A DNA stretch of 50,687 nucleotides from Neisseria polysaccharea ATCC 43768 (GTDB taxonomy: Bacteria; Pseudomonadota; Gammaproteobacteria; Burkholderiales; Neisseriaceae). Below, in pieces: positions 1 to 10,074 of the stretch (its first letter is position 1; each line of letters starts with the position of its first letter). Made by a program: the position numbers and the translations under genes. The notes under the pieces were generated by a model, which had not been told where the DNA came from, made no database searches, and saw only the letters and a list, made by a program, of their open reading frames with translations. The stretch lies in the NCBI GenBank assembly GCA_000176735.1, contig ADBE01000048.1, positions 1 through 50,687 of the forward strand. Direction: 5' to 3'.

Positions 1-15
1 TCTTGATACGAGTAC

Positions 16-60
16 AAATAAAAATCGCCGTCTAGAAATATTTCAGACGCATTTTTATTT
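16..60. terminator. AT-rich hairpin with degenerate uptake-sequence arms
   Basis: A ten-base arm AAATAAAAAT at 16-25 is perfectly complemented by ATTTTTATTT at 51-60. Inside it CGTCT and AGACG also pair. The inner arms look like a decayed DUS pair. It sits just before the TonB receptor remnant and may be the terminator of a gene beyond the window edge, or the scar of the deletion that removed the receptor's front. Function is inferred from shape only. Confidence 0.45.
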
Positions 61-74
61 TCATCATAACGAAT

Positions 75-300
75 TTGTTATATCATAAAAAGGCTAAATA
101 CAAAGAACCCTCACTCGGCTCCTACGCCCTGCTCGATGCCTATGTCAGCCATACACAAAAACACGGCAGATACAGCACAGAATGGTTCTTGGACGGTCGA
201 AACCTGACCAACCGTACCGCGCGCGCAAAACTCCATACTCAAATACATTGCGCCGCTGCCCGGACGTTCTATCCGCGCCAGTGTGAAAATTTCGCTATAA
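75..300 (+). pseudogene. TonB-dependent receptor, C-terminal remnant with frameshift
   Basis: About 75 codons remain of an outer-membrane TonB-dependent receptor. The first part reads ...YALLDAYVSHTQ... then WFLDGRNLTNRTARAK, the usual next-to-last beta-hairpin of these receptors (ZnuD-like relatives have NLLNRT here). After roughly base 229 the frame must shift by one. The neighbouring frame then gives SILKYIAPLPGRSIRASVKI and stops at 298-300; APLPGR is the family's typical last-strand motif. In the unshifted frame the tail is nonsense with stray cysteines. No plug domain or front part is present in the window, so this is a dead 3' fragment. The receptor's ligand cannot be told from this piece. 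Confidence 0.7.
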
Positions 301-325
301 ACATCAAATACCGCCTGTAAACGAA

Positions 326-354
326 ATGCCGTCTGAACATTCTTCAGACAGCAT
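326..354 (-). terminator. DUS-pair terminator after rpe
   Basis: ATGCCGTCTGAA at 326 pairs with TTCAGACAGCAT ending at 354, with one mismatch in the second copy and a five-base loop. It lies 29 bases beyond the rpe stop, the normal place for a neisserial uptake-sequence terminator. Confidence 0.75.
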
Positions 355-382
355 TGATTTATTTCAAACGCCGATACAGCGT

Positions 383-1066
383 TCAATCTGCCACTTTTTT
401 CAATTCCGCACGCATAGCATCAATTACCGCCTTGTAATCCGGTTTGCCGAAAATTGCCGAACCTGCCACAAAGGTATCCGCGCCGGCTCGGGCAACGGCG
501 GCGATATTGTCGGTTTTGATGCCGCCGTCCACTTCAATGGCAATACGTCTGCCGCTTTTCTCTTCATAGCAGTCAAGCATGGCGCGAACCTGTCTGATTT
601 TTTCCAAAGTGTGCGGAATGAAGCTCTGACCGCCGAACCCGGGGTTGACCGACATCAGCAAAACCATATCCAGCCTGTCCAATACGTTTTCCAACAGATA
701 TACGGGCGTTGCCGGATTCAACACCAGCCCCGCCTGACAGCCCATGTCCCGAATCAGGCTCAAGCTGCGGTCAATATGGCGGCTCGCTTCGGGATGGAAC
801 GTGATGATTGATGCTCCTGCTTTGGCAAACGACTGAATCAGGTCGTCAACGGGTTCGACCATCAGATGCACATCAATCGGCACGCTTGCATAAGGCTTCA
901 ACGCCGCGCAAACCATAGGCCCGAAAGTCAGATTCGGCACATAATGGTTGTCCATCACGTCAAAATGGATCAGATCTGCACCTGCCGCAATGACGCTTTC
1001 CACCTCTTCGCCAAGCCGTGCAAAATCTGCCGATAAAATGCTGGGTGCGATACGGTAAGTAGTCAT
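383..1066 (-). CDS. rpe: ribulose-phosphate 3-epimerase
   Basis: Interconverts D-ribulose 5-phosphate and D-xylulose 5-phosphate in the cytosolic pentose phosphate pathway. The 227-residue product has the family's landmarks in order: APSILSADF at the N-terminus, the metal-binding [12 protein letters not shown], the catalytic [10 protein letters not shown], and the phosphate-binding EVDGGI and FVAGSAIF near the end. The start at MTTYRIAPS was chosen because it matches the family N-terminus; the open frame continues 13 codons upstream (MLIHYK...) towards the Correia element and that extension is unlikely to be translated. A Correia element begins 24 bases upstream, so it probably lies in, or supplies, the promoter or leader. 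Confidence 0.97.
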   Translation of the reverse strand: MTTYRIAPSILSADFARLGEEVESVIAAGADLIHFDVMDNHYVPNLTFGPMVCAALKPYASVPIDVHLMVEPVDDLIQSFAKAGASIITFHPEASRHIDRSLSLIRDMGCQAGLVLNPATPVYLLENVLDRLDMVLLMSVNPGFGGQSFIPHTLEKIRQVRAMLDCYEEKSGRRIAIEVDGGIKTDNIAAVARAGADTFVAGSAIFGKPDYKAVIDAMRAELKKVAD

Positions 1067-1089
1067 GTTTTTTTCCTTCAATATCCTTT

Positions 1090-1244
1090 TATAGTGGATT
1101 AACAAAAATCAGGACAAGGCGACGAAGCCGCAGACAGTACAGATAGTACGGAACCGATTCACTTGGTGCTTCAGCACCTTAGAGAATCGTTCTCTTTGAG
1201 CTAAGGCGAGGCAACGCTGTACTGGTTTTTGTTAATCCACTATA
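1090..1244. repeat. Correia element (CREE), long form, 155 bp
   Basis: Perfect terminal inverted repeats TATAGTGGATTA (1090) and TAATCCACTATA (ending 1244) enclose a body containing GGACAAGGCGACGAAGCCGC and the extra central segment missing from the two 107-bp copies elsewhere in the window. Correia elements are non-autonomous MITE-like repeats of Neisseria; long forms are known to carry an IHF site and the termini can act as promoters or be cut by RNase III in RNA. This copy lies between rpe (minus) and a Spy-like gene (plus), so it could influence both. Confidence 0.95.
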
Positions 1245-1376
1245 CGTTCCGATTCCGCCGTTATGTCTGCCTGCCGGACATACGTACGCATTATTAACAA
1301 AAGTTAACCGCGATAATACCATCTTTCACACGTCAATCTAGTATATTTCCTAAAATTTCCAACAAGAGGAAAAGCC

Positions 1377-1811
1377 GTGCCACTGCCTGCTCCCTGCCGT
1401 TTTGCCAAACCTGCCGCCTCTTTTTTAAGTATGGCTTTGCTTTCCTGCCAGCTTTCCCACGCCGCCACGGCTTATATCCCCCCGAACGATTTTCAACCGA
1501 ACTGCGACATACGCCGGCTCGGGCTGACACAGGGTCAGCACAATGAGCTGCGTAAAATCCGCACCGCCTTCAAAATGGCGGGCGACAGGGCGCGTTTGAA
1601 GGTTATGCATTCCGAACACAGCCGCCGCCGCTCTGTCGTCGAAATCATTTCCTCGGATGTTTTTAATCGGAACGAGGCGCGCGATTATGTCGAAAGCCGC
1701 TACCACTCCAGCATGGATTTTGCGGTGGACGAATTGGAAATCCAACACCGCTTCTTCCATATCCTCACACCGCAACAGCAGCAAATGTGGCTTTCTTCCT
1801 GTCTCAAATAA
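1377..1811 (+). CDS. Spy/CpxP-family periplasmic protein
   Basis: A 144-residue exported protein. A GTG start at 1377 is preceded by AAGAGGA at a good distance. The N-terminus has a hydrophobic stretch (FLSMALLSCQLSHA) with a plausible signal peptidase I site after SHA. The mature part is mostly helical and has two LTxxQ motifs, LTQGQ at about residue 50 and LTPQQ near residue 131, the hallmark of Spy/CpxP envelope-stress chaperones. Length fits the family. A cysteine in the signal region (LLSC) makes a lipoprotein possible but the lipobox is poor. Its stop lies 12 bases from the stop of the convergent ATPase gene with no terminator between. In enterobacteria such proteins are induced by envelope stress; here that is inference. 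Confidence 0.75.
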   Translation: MPLPAPCRFAKPAASFLSMALLSCQLSHAATAYIPPNDFQPNCDIRRLGLTQGQHNELRKIRTAFKMAGDRARLKVMHSEHSRRRSVVEIISSDVFNRNEARDYVESRYHSSMDFAVDELEIQHRFFHILTPQQQQMWLSSCLK

Positions 1812-1823
1812 CTCCTAAAAAAC

Positions 1824-2687
1824 TTACAGCATCCGTTGTTCCGGCAGCCTGCCCGCCCAGTCGCAGGCAAACTGCCAAGCGGAACGTCCCGAGCGGTTGC
1901 CCCGCATCTGCGCCCACTGCAACGCCGCCGTCCGAGCTGCTTCGTCATATGACACATCAAAATCTTCCAACCAGCTTTGCACTGCCGACAGATAATCGTT
2001 TTGATCGAACGGATAAAAGCTGAGCCACAATCCAAATCGGTCGGACAAAGATACTTTTTCTTCCACCGCTTCTTTCTGATGGATTTCTCCGCGCACGCCT
2101 GTCGTACCTGCATTTTCATCCAAATATTCGGGCATCAGGTGCCGTCTGTTGGAAGTCGCGTACACCAGCACGTTGGCGCAACGTTGGGACAGACCGCCAT
2201 CCAATGCCGTTTTCAATGCCTTATAGGTTTCGTCGCCGCTTTCAAATGACAAATCGTCGCAAAATACAATGAATTTTTCCGAACGTTCCTTCAAAAGCGT
2301 CAACAGATACGGCAGGCCGATCAAATCGCTTTTATCGACTTCGATCAGGCGCAATCCCTTATCCGCATATTCGTGCAGCAGGGCTTTGACCAGCGAGGAT
2401 TTGCCTGTTCCGCGCGCGCCGCTCATCAATACGTTATTCGCGGGTCTGCCGGCTATGAATTGTTCGGTATTACGCACCAGCAATTCGGTTTGCCTGCCAA
2501 CTCCCGCCAGCCTTGCCAAGGGGAAGGTGTGCGGATCGGGCAAGTGTTCCAAAAAACCTTTTTTGCCCGCACTCTGCCAGCGGAAGGCAAGCGCGTTCCA
2601 ATCGGTATGCCCAGGTTCGGGCGGAAGCACGGCATCCAAACGCCGCAAAACGGCATAGGCTTTATCGAGAAATTCGTTCAATTCCAT
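1824..2687 (-). CDS. DUF815-type AAA ATPase
   Basis: Predicted cytosolic P-loop ATPase of 287 residues from the DUF815 family; the cellular role of the family is not established. It has a Walker A motif GARGTGKSS about a third of the way in, a Walker B-like FIVFCDDLSF, and a sensor-like VYATSNRRHL, all in AAA order. Start chosen at MELNEFLD because GAGGTAGAG sits just before it; the frame reaches six codons further to 2705 and would then overlap ribE. It begins 7 bases after the ribE stop on the same strand, so the two are probably co-transcribed. Confidence 0.8.
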   Translation of the reverse strand: MELNEFLDKAYAVLRRLDAVLPPEPGHTDWNALAFRWQSAGKKGFLEHLPDPHTFPLARLAGVGRQTELLVRNTEQFIAGRPANNVLMSGARGTGKSSLVKALLHEYADKGLRLIEVDKSDLIGLPYLLTLLKERSEKFIVFCDDLSFESGDETYKALKTALDGGLSQRCANVLVYATSNRRHLMPEYLDENAGTTGVRGEIHQKEAVEEKVSLSDRFGLWLSFYPFDQNDYLSAVQSWLEDFDVSYDEAARTAALQWAQMRGNRSGRSAWQFACDWAGRLPEQRML

Positions 2688-2694
2688 CTCTACC

Positions 2695-3312
2695 TCACTT
2701 TGCATATCTTTGCGCCATCAGCCGTTCGACGGTGTCGACGATTGCCTGCGTATTCGGATCGATTTCGATGTTGATCCTGTCGCCGACCTTTCTGCTGCCG
2801 AACAGCGTCCGTTCCAAAGTTTCGGGAATCAGATGGACATTGAAACGGCCGTCTTCGACTTTGCCTATGGTCAGGCTGCAACCGTCCAAGCCGACGAACC
2901 CTTTAGTCAGGATATAGGGTTTGAGTTCGTGTGGGAGCGCAAACCAAACCGTGCGGTTGAACCCGTCCCGTTCGATTTCGACAATAGGCACGGTTGCCAT
3001 AATGTGTCCGCTCATGACATGTCCGCCGATTTCGTCTCCGAAACGCGCCGCCCGTTCGATGTTGACGCAATCGCCTTCCTTCAGCAGCCCCAAATTGGTT
3101 TTTGCCAAAGTTTCCGCCATTAAATCGAAACTGACGCGGTTTCCTTCGATTTCGGTAATCGTCAGGCAGCAGCCGTTATTGGCGACCGATGCGCCGCGTT
3201 GCAGATTGTCCGCCGCCTCTTGCGGAAGCTCGACGACATAAGTGTGAAATGCCTCCGACGGGCGGTGGATTGCCGTCAGTTTTCCCAATCCTTGAACAAT
3301 GCCTGTAAACAT
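2695..3312 (-). CDS. ribE: riboflavin synthase, alpha subunit
   Basis: Dismutates two 6,7-dimethyl-8-ribityllumazine molecules to riboflavin and a pyrimidinedione, the last step of vitamin B2 synthesis. The 205-residue protein starts MFTGIVQGLGKL, the invariant family N-terminus. It consists of two tandem lumazine-binding barrels: the first holds GCCLTITEIEG, the second GFVGLDGCSLTIGKVEDG, so the internal repeat is visible. AGGATT precedes the ATG. It is followed closely by the DUF815 ATPase on the same strand. The symbol ribC is used for the same enzyme in some species. Confidence 0.96.
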   Translation of the reverse strand: MFTGIVQGLGKLTAIHRPSEAFHTYVVELPQEAADNLQRGASVANNGCCLTITEIEGNRVSFDLMAETLAKTNLGLLKEGDCVNIERAARFGDEIGGHVMSGHIMATVPIVEIERDGFNRTVWFALPHELKPYILTKGFVGLDGCSLTIGKVEDGRFNVHLIPETLERTLFGSRKVGDRINIEIDPNTQAIVDTVERLMAQRYAK

Positions 3313-3369
3313 AATCCTGTTTTCCTGTGTCGGTAAAATGGTGCAAATTGTAGCATTTCCCCACGAAAA

Positions 3370-3398
3370 ATGCCGTCTGAAACGCCTTCAGACGGCAT
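3370..3398 (-). terminator. DUS-pair terminator after mobA
   Basis: Two perfect 12-base uptake sequences in inverted orientation with a five-base loop, between the mobA stop (3474) and the ribE start (3312). It should end mobA transcripts, leaving ribE with its own promoter. Confidence 0.8.
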
Positions 3399-3473
3399 TG
3401 TGCCTCCGATTCGGGCAAAAACCGCCCGGTACGGCCTGACCTTTCCTTTCCACGCCGGTCGGCGGTCTTGCCC

Positions 3474-4088
3474 TTATCCCTCCTGCAAATCGGTTTGCGT
3501 GTTCAAGTCGGCAAAATGCCCGTCAAACTCGAATCTGACCGGCCGCGCCCTTTGCTGCTGCAACCAGCTTCTTAATGTTTTCATCCCGGAAAACAGATAA
3601 GGAATCGCGCTTTGAAGAATCTGCGGACGGATATACATAATGTTGTAGTGCATCGTTACCGGTGTTTCTACATAAAACGCATTGCACAACGGTGTGCGTT
3701 TCGACACAGTTTCAAACCTAGCCACCAAATCATCCGGAAGATACGGCATATCGCATGGCACAACCAGAAGCCAGTCGGCCGTTGCCAGCTGTAAATCGTT
3801 CGCGGCAGTACACAAAGCCGAAAGCGGGCCGAAATGCTGCCACTGCCGTGCGTCCGGAAAAATATGCGGGCTCCTTCGAGCATACTCTTCCAAATTCCGG
3901 TTGGTGCTGATGGCGATATGGCTGACTTGGGGCCTGATTTTGTCGATAACATGGTCAATCAGTGCTTTGCCATCCAAAAGTACGAGCCCTTTGTCTTCTC
4001 CCCCCATGCGGCTTGCCTGACCGCCTGCCAATATCAGTGCAAAAGTTTTTACCGCTGGCGTCCTTTTGGAAAAATTGAAGGTTTTCAT
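3474..4088 (-). CDS. mobA: molybdenum cofactor guanylyltransferase
   Basis: Attaches GMP to molybdopterin to form the guanine dinucleotide cofactor. The 204-residue product has the nucleotidyltransferase signature [18 protein letters not shown] near residue 17, a later [10 protein letters not shown] metal-binding segment, and a length normal for MobA. The start at MKTFNF is the first Met of the frame; a Shine-Dalgarno site is not obvious, and a start nearer [11 protein letters not shown] is possible. It lies next to and divergent from the nitrate/nitrite regulators narX-narP. A molybdopterin enzyme partner is not visible in this window. Confidence 0.92.
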   Translation of the reverse strand: MKTFNFSKRTPAVKTFALILAGGQASRMGGEDKGLVLLDGKALIDHVIDKIRPQVSHIAISTNRNLEEYARRSPHIFPDARQWQHFGPLSALCTAANDLQLATADWLLVVPCDMPYLPDDLVARFETVSKRTPLCNAFYVETPVTMHYNIMYIRPQILQSAIPYLFSGMKTLRSWLQQQRARPVRFEFDGHFADLNTQTDLQEG

Positions 4089-4294
4089 GATTACAGCTTG
4101 TTGTTCCCAATATTTTTAGAATAAATCTGATATAGACATTTAATAAATTCATATTATTTGAATTTTATCATAACCTGATTTAACACTGGAAGCGATGACG
4201 ATTAAGTTTTTCTTAACCAATTCTTTCTGAGCAGTTGTATCTAATCCGAAAGAATGATATTGTTGACATAATTTTAAAATAATTTTCTCAAAGC

Positions 4295-6067
4295 ATGATA
4301 CTGTCATCCAGATTTTCAGACGGCATCAGCCTTTCCCTGCGCCTGAAACTTCTGACCGGTTTATGGGTCGGATTGGCGGCATTGTCCGTTGTGTTAACGT
4401 TGATGCTCTCTTTACGCTTGGAAAATGCCGCCTCCGTCATTGAAGAAGCCGGAAACTTGAGGATGCAGGCATACCGTCTGGCCTACATGGCCGACGAAGG
4501 ATCTCCCCGCTCACAAATAGACAATCAGGTTGCCGAATTTGAAAAAAGCCTGAAGCGTATTTCGCAAAGCGATGCAATCCACCCGCTGATTCCTTCGGAC
4601 ACCCCTCTTGCTTATGATTTGATACAATCCATGCTGATTATAGATTGGCAGGCACACATTCTCCCCCCGCTCCAGTCCTATCGGCGACCTACTCAGGTCG
4701 ATCTCTACCGCTTTGCCGGAAACATCGAACTATTTTTGCAGGCATTGGAAAATGCCAACGAAAAAAACACATGGTGGCTCAGGCGTTTTCAATGGGCAAT
4801 TATGCTGATGACGCTGGTGTCGTCTGTACTGATGCTGTTTTGGCACCAAATTTGGGTTATCCGGCCGCTGCAGGCGTTAAGGGAAGGTGCGGAACGCATC
4901 GGGCGGAGGTGTTTCGATATTCCCGTTCCCGAAGGCGGTACGCCGGAATTCAAACAGGTCGGGCGTTGTTTCAATCAAATGGGCGGCAGGCTGAAAATTT
5001 TATATGATGACTTGGAAGGACAGGTCGCCGAGCAGACACGCAGTCTCGAAAAACAAAATCAAAACCTGACCCTGCTATATCAAACTACGCGGGACCTGCA
5101 CCAATCCTACATACCGCAACAGGCTGCAGAACATTTTCTAAACCGCATCCTGCCCGCCGTGGGAGCCGACTCCGGCAGAGTTTGTTTGGACGGCGGATCC
5201 GATGTTTATGTCTCCATTCATCATGCGGATTGCGGCACAGCAGCTTCGGATTTGGGGAAGTACCATGAGGAAACCTTCCCCATCGAGTACCAGAACGAAA
5301 CATTGGGCAGGCTGTTGCTCAGCTTTCCAAACGGCATTTCTCTTGATGAAGACGACCGCATCCTGCTTCAAACACTAGGCAGGCAATTGGGCGTATCGCT
5401 CGCCAGCGCGAAGCAGGAAGAAGAAAAACGCCTGCTTGCGGTATTGCAGGAACGTAACCTGATTGCGCAAGGATTACATGACAGCATCGCACAAGCATTA
5501 ACGTTCCTGAACCTGCAGGTACAGATGTTGGAAAGTGCCTTTGCCGAAGGAAAAAAAGAAGAAGCTGCGGAAAACATCAGTTTTATCAAAACAGGTGTAC
5601 AAGAATGTTATGAAGATGTCCGCGAACTACTGCTCAACTTCCGTACCAAAATCAGTAATAAAGAATTTCCCGAAGCCGTTTCCGACCTATTCGCCCGCTT
5701 TACACAACAAACCGGGATAACGGTCGAAACCGTTTGGGAAAACGGTCCGTTCCTGCCTCCTCAGGAAGAGCAGCTCCAAATGATTTTTATCCTGCAAGAA
5801 AGCCTTTCCAATATCCGAAAACACGCCCGTGCCACACATGTCAAATTCAGACTGATTAAACAGGATGAAAGGTTTACAATGACCATTCAAGACAACGGAC
5901 AGGGTTTCGACACGGAAAACATTGGAGAGCCTTCGGGCAGCCATGTCGGACTGCATATCATGCAGGAGCGTGCCAAACGTATCCGCGCCGTATTGAAAAT
6001 CCATTCCCAACCCCAACAAGGAACTACCGTCTCATTGACGGGTGCATCTGAAGAAAGCTTAAAATGA
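4295..6067 (+). CDS. narX: nitrate/nitrite-type sensor histidine kinase (NarX/NarQ family)
   Basis: Inner-membrane sensor kinase of 590 residues. In order: transmembrane helix 1 at about residues 19-38, a periplasmic domain opening with the nitrate-sensing P-box (GNLRMQAYRLA), transmembrane helix 2 around 168-189, HAMP, a GAF-like region, a HisKA_3 box with the phospho-acceptor His at about 395 (AQGLHDSIAQAL), and an HATPase domain (QESLSNIRKH, DNGQGF). An uptake sequence is translated near the N-terminus (FSDGIS). The last four bases overlap the narP start. In Neisseria this pair controls anaerobic nitrite respiration with FNR, and gonococcal work calls the kinase NarQ; sequence alone does not settle the X/Q name. 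Confidence 0.92.
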   Translation: MILSSRFSDGISLSLRLKLLTGLWVGLAALSVVLTLMLSLRLENAASVIEEAGNLRMQAYRLAYMADEGSPRSQIDNQVAEFEKSLKRISQSDAIHPLIPSDTPLAYDLIQSMLIIDWQAHILPPLQSYRRPTQVDLYRFAGNIELFLQALENANEKNTWWLRRFQWAIMLMTLVSSVLMLFWHQIWVIRPLQALREGAERIGRRCFDIPVPEGGTPEFKQVGRCFNQMGGRLKILYDDLEGQVAEQTRSLEKQNQNLTLLYQTTRDLHQSYIPQQAAEHFLNRILPAVGADSGRVCLDGGSDVYVSIHHADCGTAASDLGKYHEETFPIEYQNETLGRLLLSFPNGISLDEDDRILLQTLGRQLGVSLASAKQEEEKRLLAVLQERNLIAQGLHDSIAQALTFLNLQVQMLESAFAEGKKEEAAENISFIKTGVQECYEDVRELLLNFRTKISNKEFPEAVSDLFARFTQQTGITVETVWENGPFLPPQEEQLQMIFILQESLSNIRKHARATHVKFRLIKQDERFTMTIQDNGQGFDTENIGEPSGSHVGLHIMQERAKRIRAVLKIHSQPQQGTTVSLTGASEESLK

Positions 6068-6720
6068 CCATTAAAATTATTCTGATAGACGACCATACCC
6101 TTTTCCGCAGCGGCATCAAGGCACTTTTGTTGCGCCAACATGATTTTGAGGTCATTGGCGAAGCTTCCGACGGACTTTCCGGCATTAAAATGATCAGCCA
6201 GCTTCAACCCGATGTCGTCCTGCTTGACCTTGATATGCCCGGTATGAACGGACGCGAGGCACTCTCCCAAATCATCAGCATCAATCCGCAACAGGCAGTC
6301 ATCATGCTGACCGTTTCCGAAGACAGCGACGACCTTACCGAATGTATGCGTATCGGCGCACGCGGTTACCTGCTGAAAAGCATCAACGCCGATTTCTTGC
6401 TTGAAAGCATACGCAAAGCCGCCGATGGCGATAATGTATTCTCTCCCGAAATGACTGCCAAACTCGTCCGCAGCCTGATTTCCCCCCAACCCGCACAAGG
6501 AACTCAGGCACTTTCCTCCCTTACCCCCCGAGAGATGGAAATTCTAGGTTACCTTGCAGCAGGACACAGTAATAAAATCATTGCACGCCACCTCAACCTT
6601 GCCGAATCCACCGTCAAAGTCCACGTTCAAAACCTGCTCCGCAAACTCAACCTCAGCAGCCGGGTTCAAGCCGCCGTTTATGCCATCCATCATAATGTCC
6701 CCCAGCCTGTATTGGAGTAA
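6064..6720 (+). CDS. narP: NarL/NarP-family response regulator
   Basis: Cytosolic DNA-binding response regulator, 218 residues. The receiver domain carries the acidic pair at residues 9-10, phospho-acceptor Asp55 (VVLLDLDMPG) and a conserved Lys in YLLKS. A LuxR-type helix-turn-helix follows (LTPREMEILGYLAAGHSNKI, then STVKVHVQNLLRKL). It overlaps narX by ATGA, so kinase and regulator are translationally coupled. Expected targets include the nitrite reductase gene elsewhere in the chromosome. It is the last native gene before the foreign island. Confidence 0.93.
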   Translation: MTIKIILIDDHTLFRSGIKALLLRQHDFEVIGEASDGLSGIKMISQLQPDVVLLDLDMPGMNGREALSQIISINPQQAVIMLTVSEDSDDLTECMRIGARGYLLKSINADFLLESIRKAADGDNVFSPEMTAKLVRSLISPQPAQGTQALSSLTPREMEILGYLAAGHSNKIIARHLNLAESTVKVHVQNLLRKLNLSSRVQAAVYAIHHNVPQPVLE

Positions 6721-6726
6721 GGCAGG

Positions 6727-6738
6727 TTCAGACGGCAT
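6727..6738 (-). other. single DNA uptake sequence after narP
   Basis: One perfect 12-mer (minus orientation) 7 bases past the narP stop, without an inverted partner. It is the last DUS before a stretch of about 6.8 kb that has none, so it marks the left native edge of the island. Confidence 0.9.
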
Positions 6739-6786
6739 CGAGCAAGGAATAAAAGTAATGCGCCCCTTTGACGGGGTGCATTATAT

Positions 6787-6815
6787 AAGGGACGGCATCC
6801 GGTGTGCTGTCCCTT
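6787..6815 (+). terminator. possible narXP terminator
   Basis: AAGGGAC at 6787-6793 pairs with GTCCCTT at 6809-6815. The stem is short, the loop is 15 bases and the downstream T-run is poor. A second small dyad (GCGCCCC...GGGGTGC) lies just upstream. Together they could end the narXP message. Confidence 0.4.
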
Positions 6816-6862
6816 TAAGTACGCCATTACCGCCGTAACCCGGACGGAATGGCTTAGGCGGT

Positions 6863-6894
6863 TTATTTCCAAGAATATTTCACACCCACGGTGC
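6863..6894 (-). pseudogene. autotransporter 3'-end remnant, duplicate of the autB tail
   Basis: These 32 bases are identical to 10075-10106, the last ten codons plus stop of the intact autotransporter gene, and lie in the same orientation. Read on the minus strand they encode ...TVGVKYSWK and stop. Nothing recognisable of the autotransporter remains to the right, because the sequence switches at once to the folC fragment. It is therefore either the leftover tail of another autotransporter gene or one half of a direct repeat produced when the island rearranged. Confidence 0.8.
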
Positions 6895-6897
6895 GTA

Positions 6898-7150
6898 CCA
6901 GTTGAAACCTTGCCAATAATCATCGTTGATGTAGGGCATAATCCTCATGCTGCTAAATATCTATCTGAAAAATTGACCGCACTTAAACGTAACATAGAGG
7001 GAAAAATGATTGCCGTATGTGGGATGCTCAAAGATAAAGATGCAAATGGGGTATTTGCGCATTTAACGTCTATTATTGATGAATGGCGATGTTGTTTTAG
7101 TCTTTGGATCTTTCTACACCGTAGCCGAATTTTGGGCTGTGGTGGAATAA
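6898..7150 (+). pseudogene. folC: folC (folylpolyglutamate synthase) 3' fragment, Haemophilus-like, internally deleted
   Basis: From about 6910 the frame reads LPIIIVDVGHNPHAAKYLSE and continues to GMLKDKD and IIDEW, matching the C-terminal domain of dihydrofolate/folylpolyglutamate synthase (E. coli FolC has LDVAHNPHAA and GMLHDKD). After DEW some 50 codons of the family are missing and the frame changes; the new frame gives GDVVLVFGSFYTVAEFWAVV and stops at 7148-7150, the normal FolC C-terminus. The N-terminal ATP-binding half is absent, so the piece is dead. It carries a Haemophilus uptake core (6975-6983), and gamma-proteobacterial wording such as DVGHNPHAA points to Haemophilus as source. 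It is convergent with the trimeric autotransporter and shares its terminator. Confidence 0.85.
6975..6983 (-). other. Haemophilus uptake signal core (ACCGCACTT)
   Basis: The complement reads AAGTGCGGT followed by CAA, the nine-base core of the Haemophilus/Pasteurellaceae uptake signal. It lies inside the folC fragment and supports that origin. Confidence 0.8.
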
Positions 7151-7165
7151 AATTTACCATAAAAT

Positions 7166-7194
7166 AAAGGGCTGACATTTAAAATCAGCCCTTT
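7166..7194. terminator. bidirectional terminator between folC remnant and trimeric autotransporter
   Basis: AAAGGGCTGA at 7166-7175 pairs perfectly with TCAGCCCTTT at 7185-7194 across a nine-base loop, with A-rich and T-rich flanks on the two sides. It serves both convergent genes and, unlike nearly all other terminators in the window, contains no DUS. Confidence 0.85.
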
Positions 7195-7231
7195 GTCTTT
7201 TTAAAAGGGGATTATCTCCCCAGATTAATGA

Positions 7232-9904
<2,673 letters not shown>

Positions 9905-9997
9905 AATAAAAAATCGTAATCTTTTCTGTCACCAAATAACAGGAAAAGAAAAGTACTACATTGAATTTTAGTGAGAGATTGGGATTTTAATTTTTTC

Positions 9998-10039
9998 GAT
10001 GTGTAACTATGTTACACATCCCCCTGTAGTACTACAGGG
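9998..10039. promoter_or_regulatory. two adjacent perfect dyads between the two autotransporter genes
   Basis: GATGTGTAAC-TAT-GTTACACATC (9998-10020) is a 23-base inverted repeat, and CCCTGTAGTACTACAGGG (10022-10039) is an uninterrupted palindrome directly beside it. A looser dyad (CAGGG...CCCTG) overlaps the second. They lie between the autB stop and the trimeric adhesin start, about 95 bases upstream of that ATG. The minus-strand side lacks a T-run, so a plain terminator is less likely than an operator or structured leader. No regulator can be named. Confidence 0.55.
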
Positions 10040-10074
10040 CGTTTACACACCCTGATTATTCTCTTTGTTATTCA

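Noticed and set aside
6802-7167. Open frame of 121 codons as a real gene
   Set aside because: It is a chimera: non-coding sequence, the autotransporter tail in antisense and a frameshifted folC tail.
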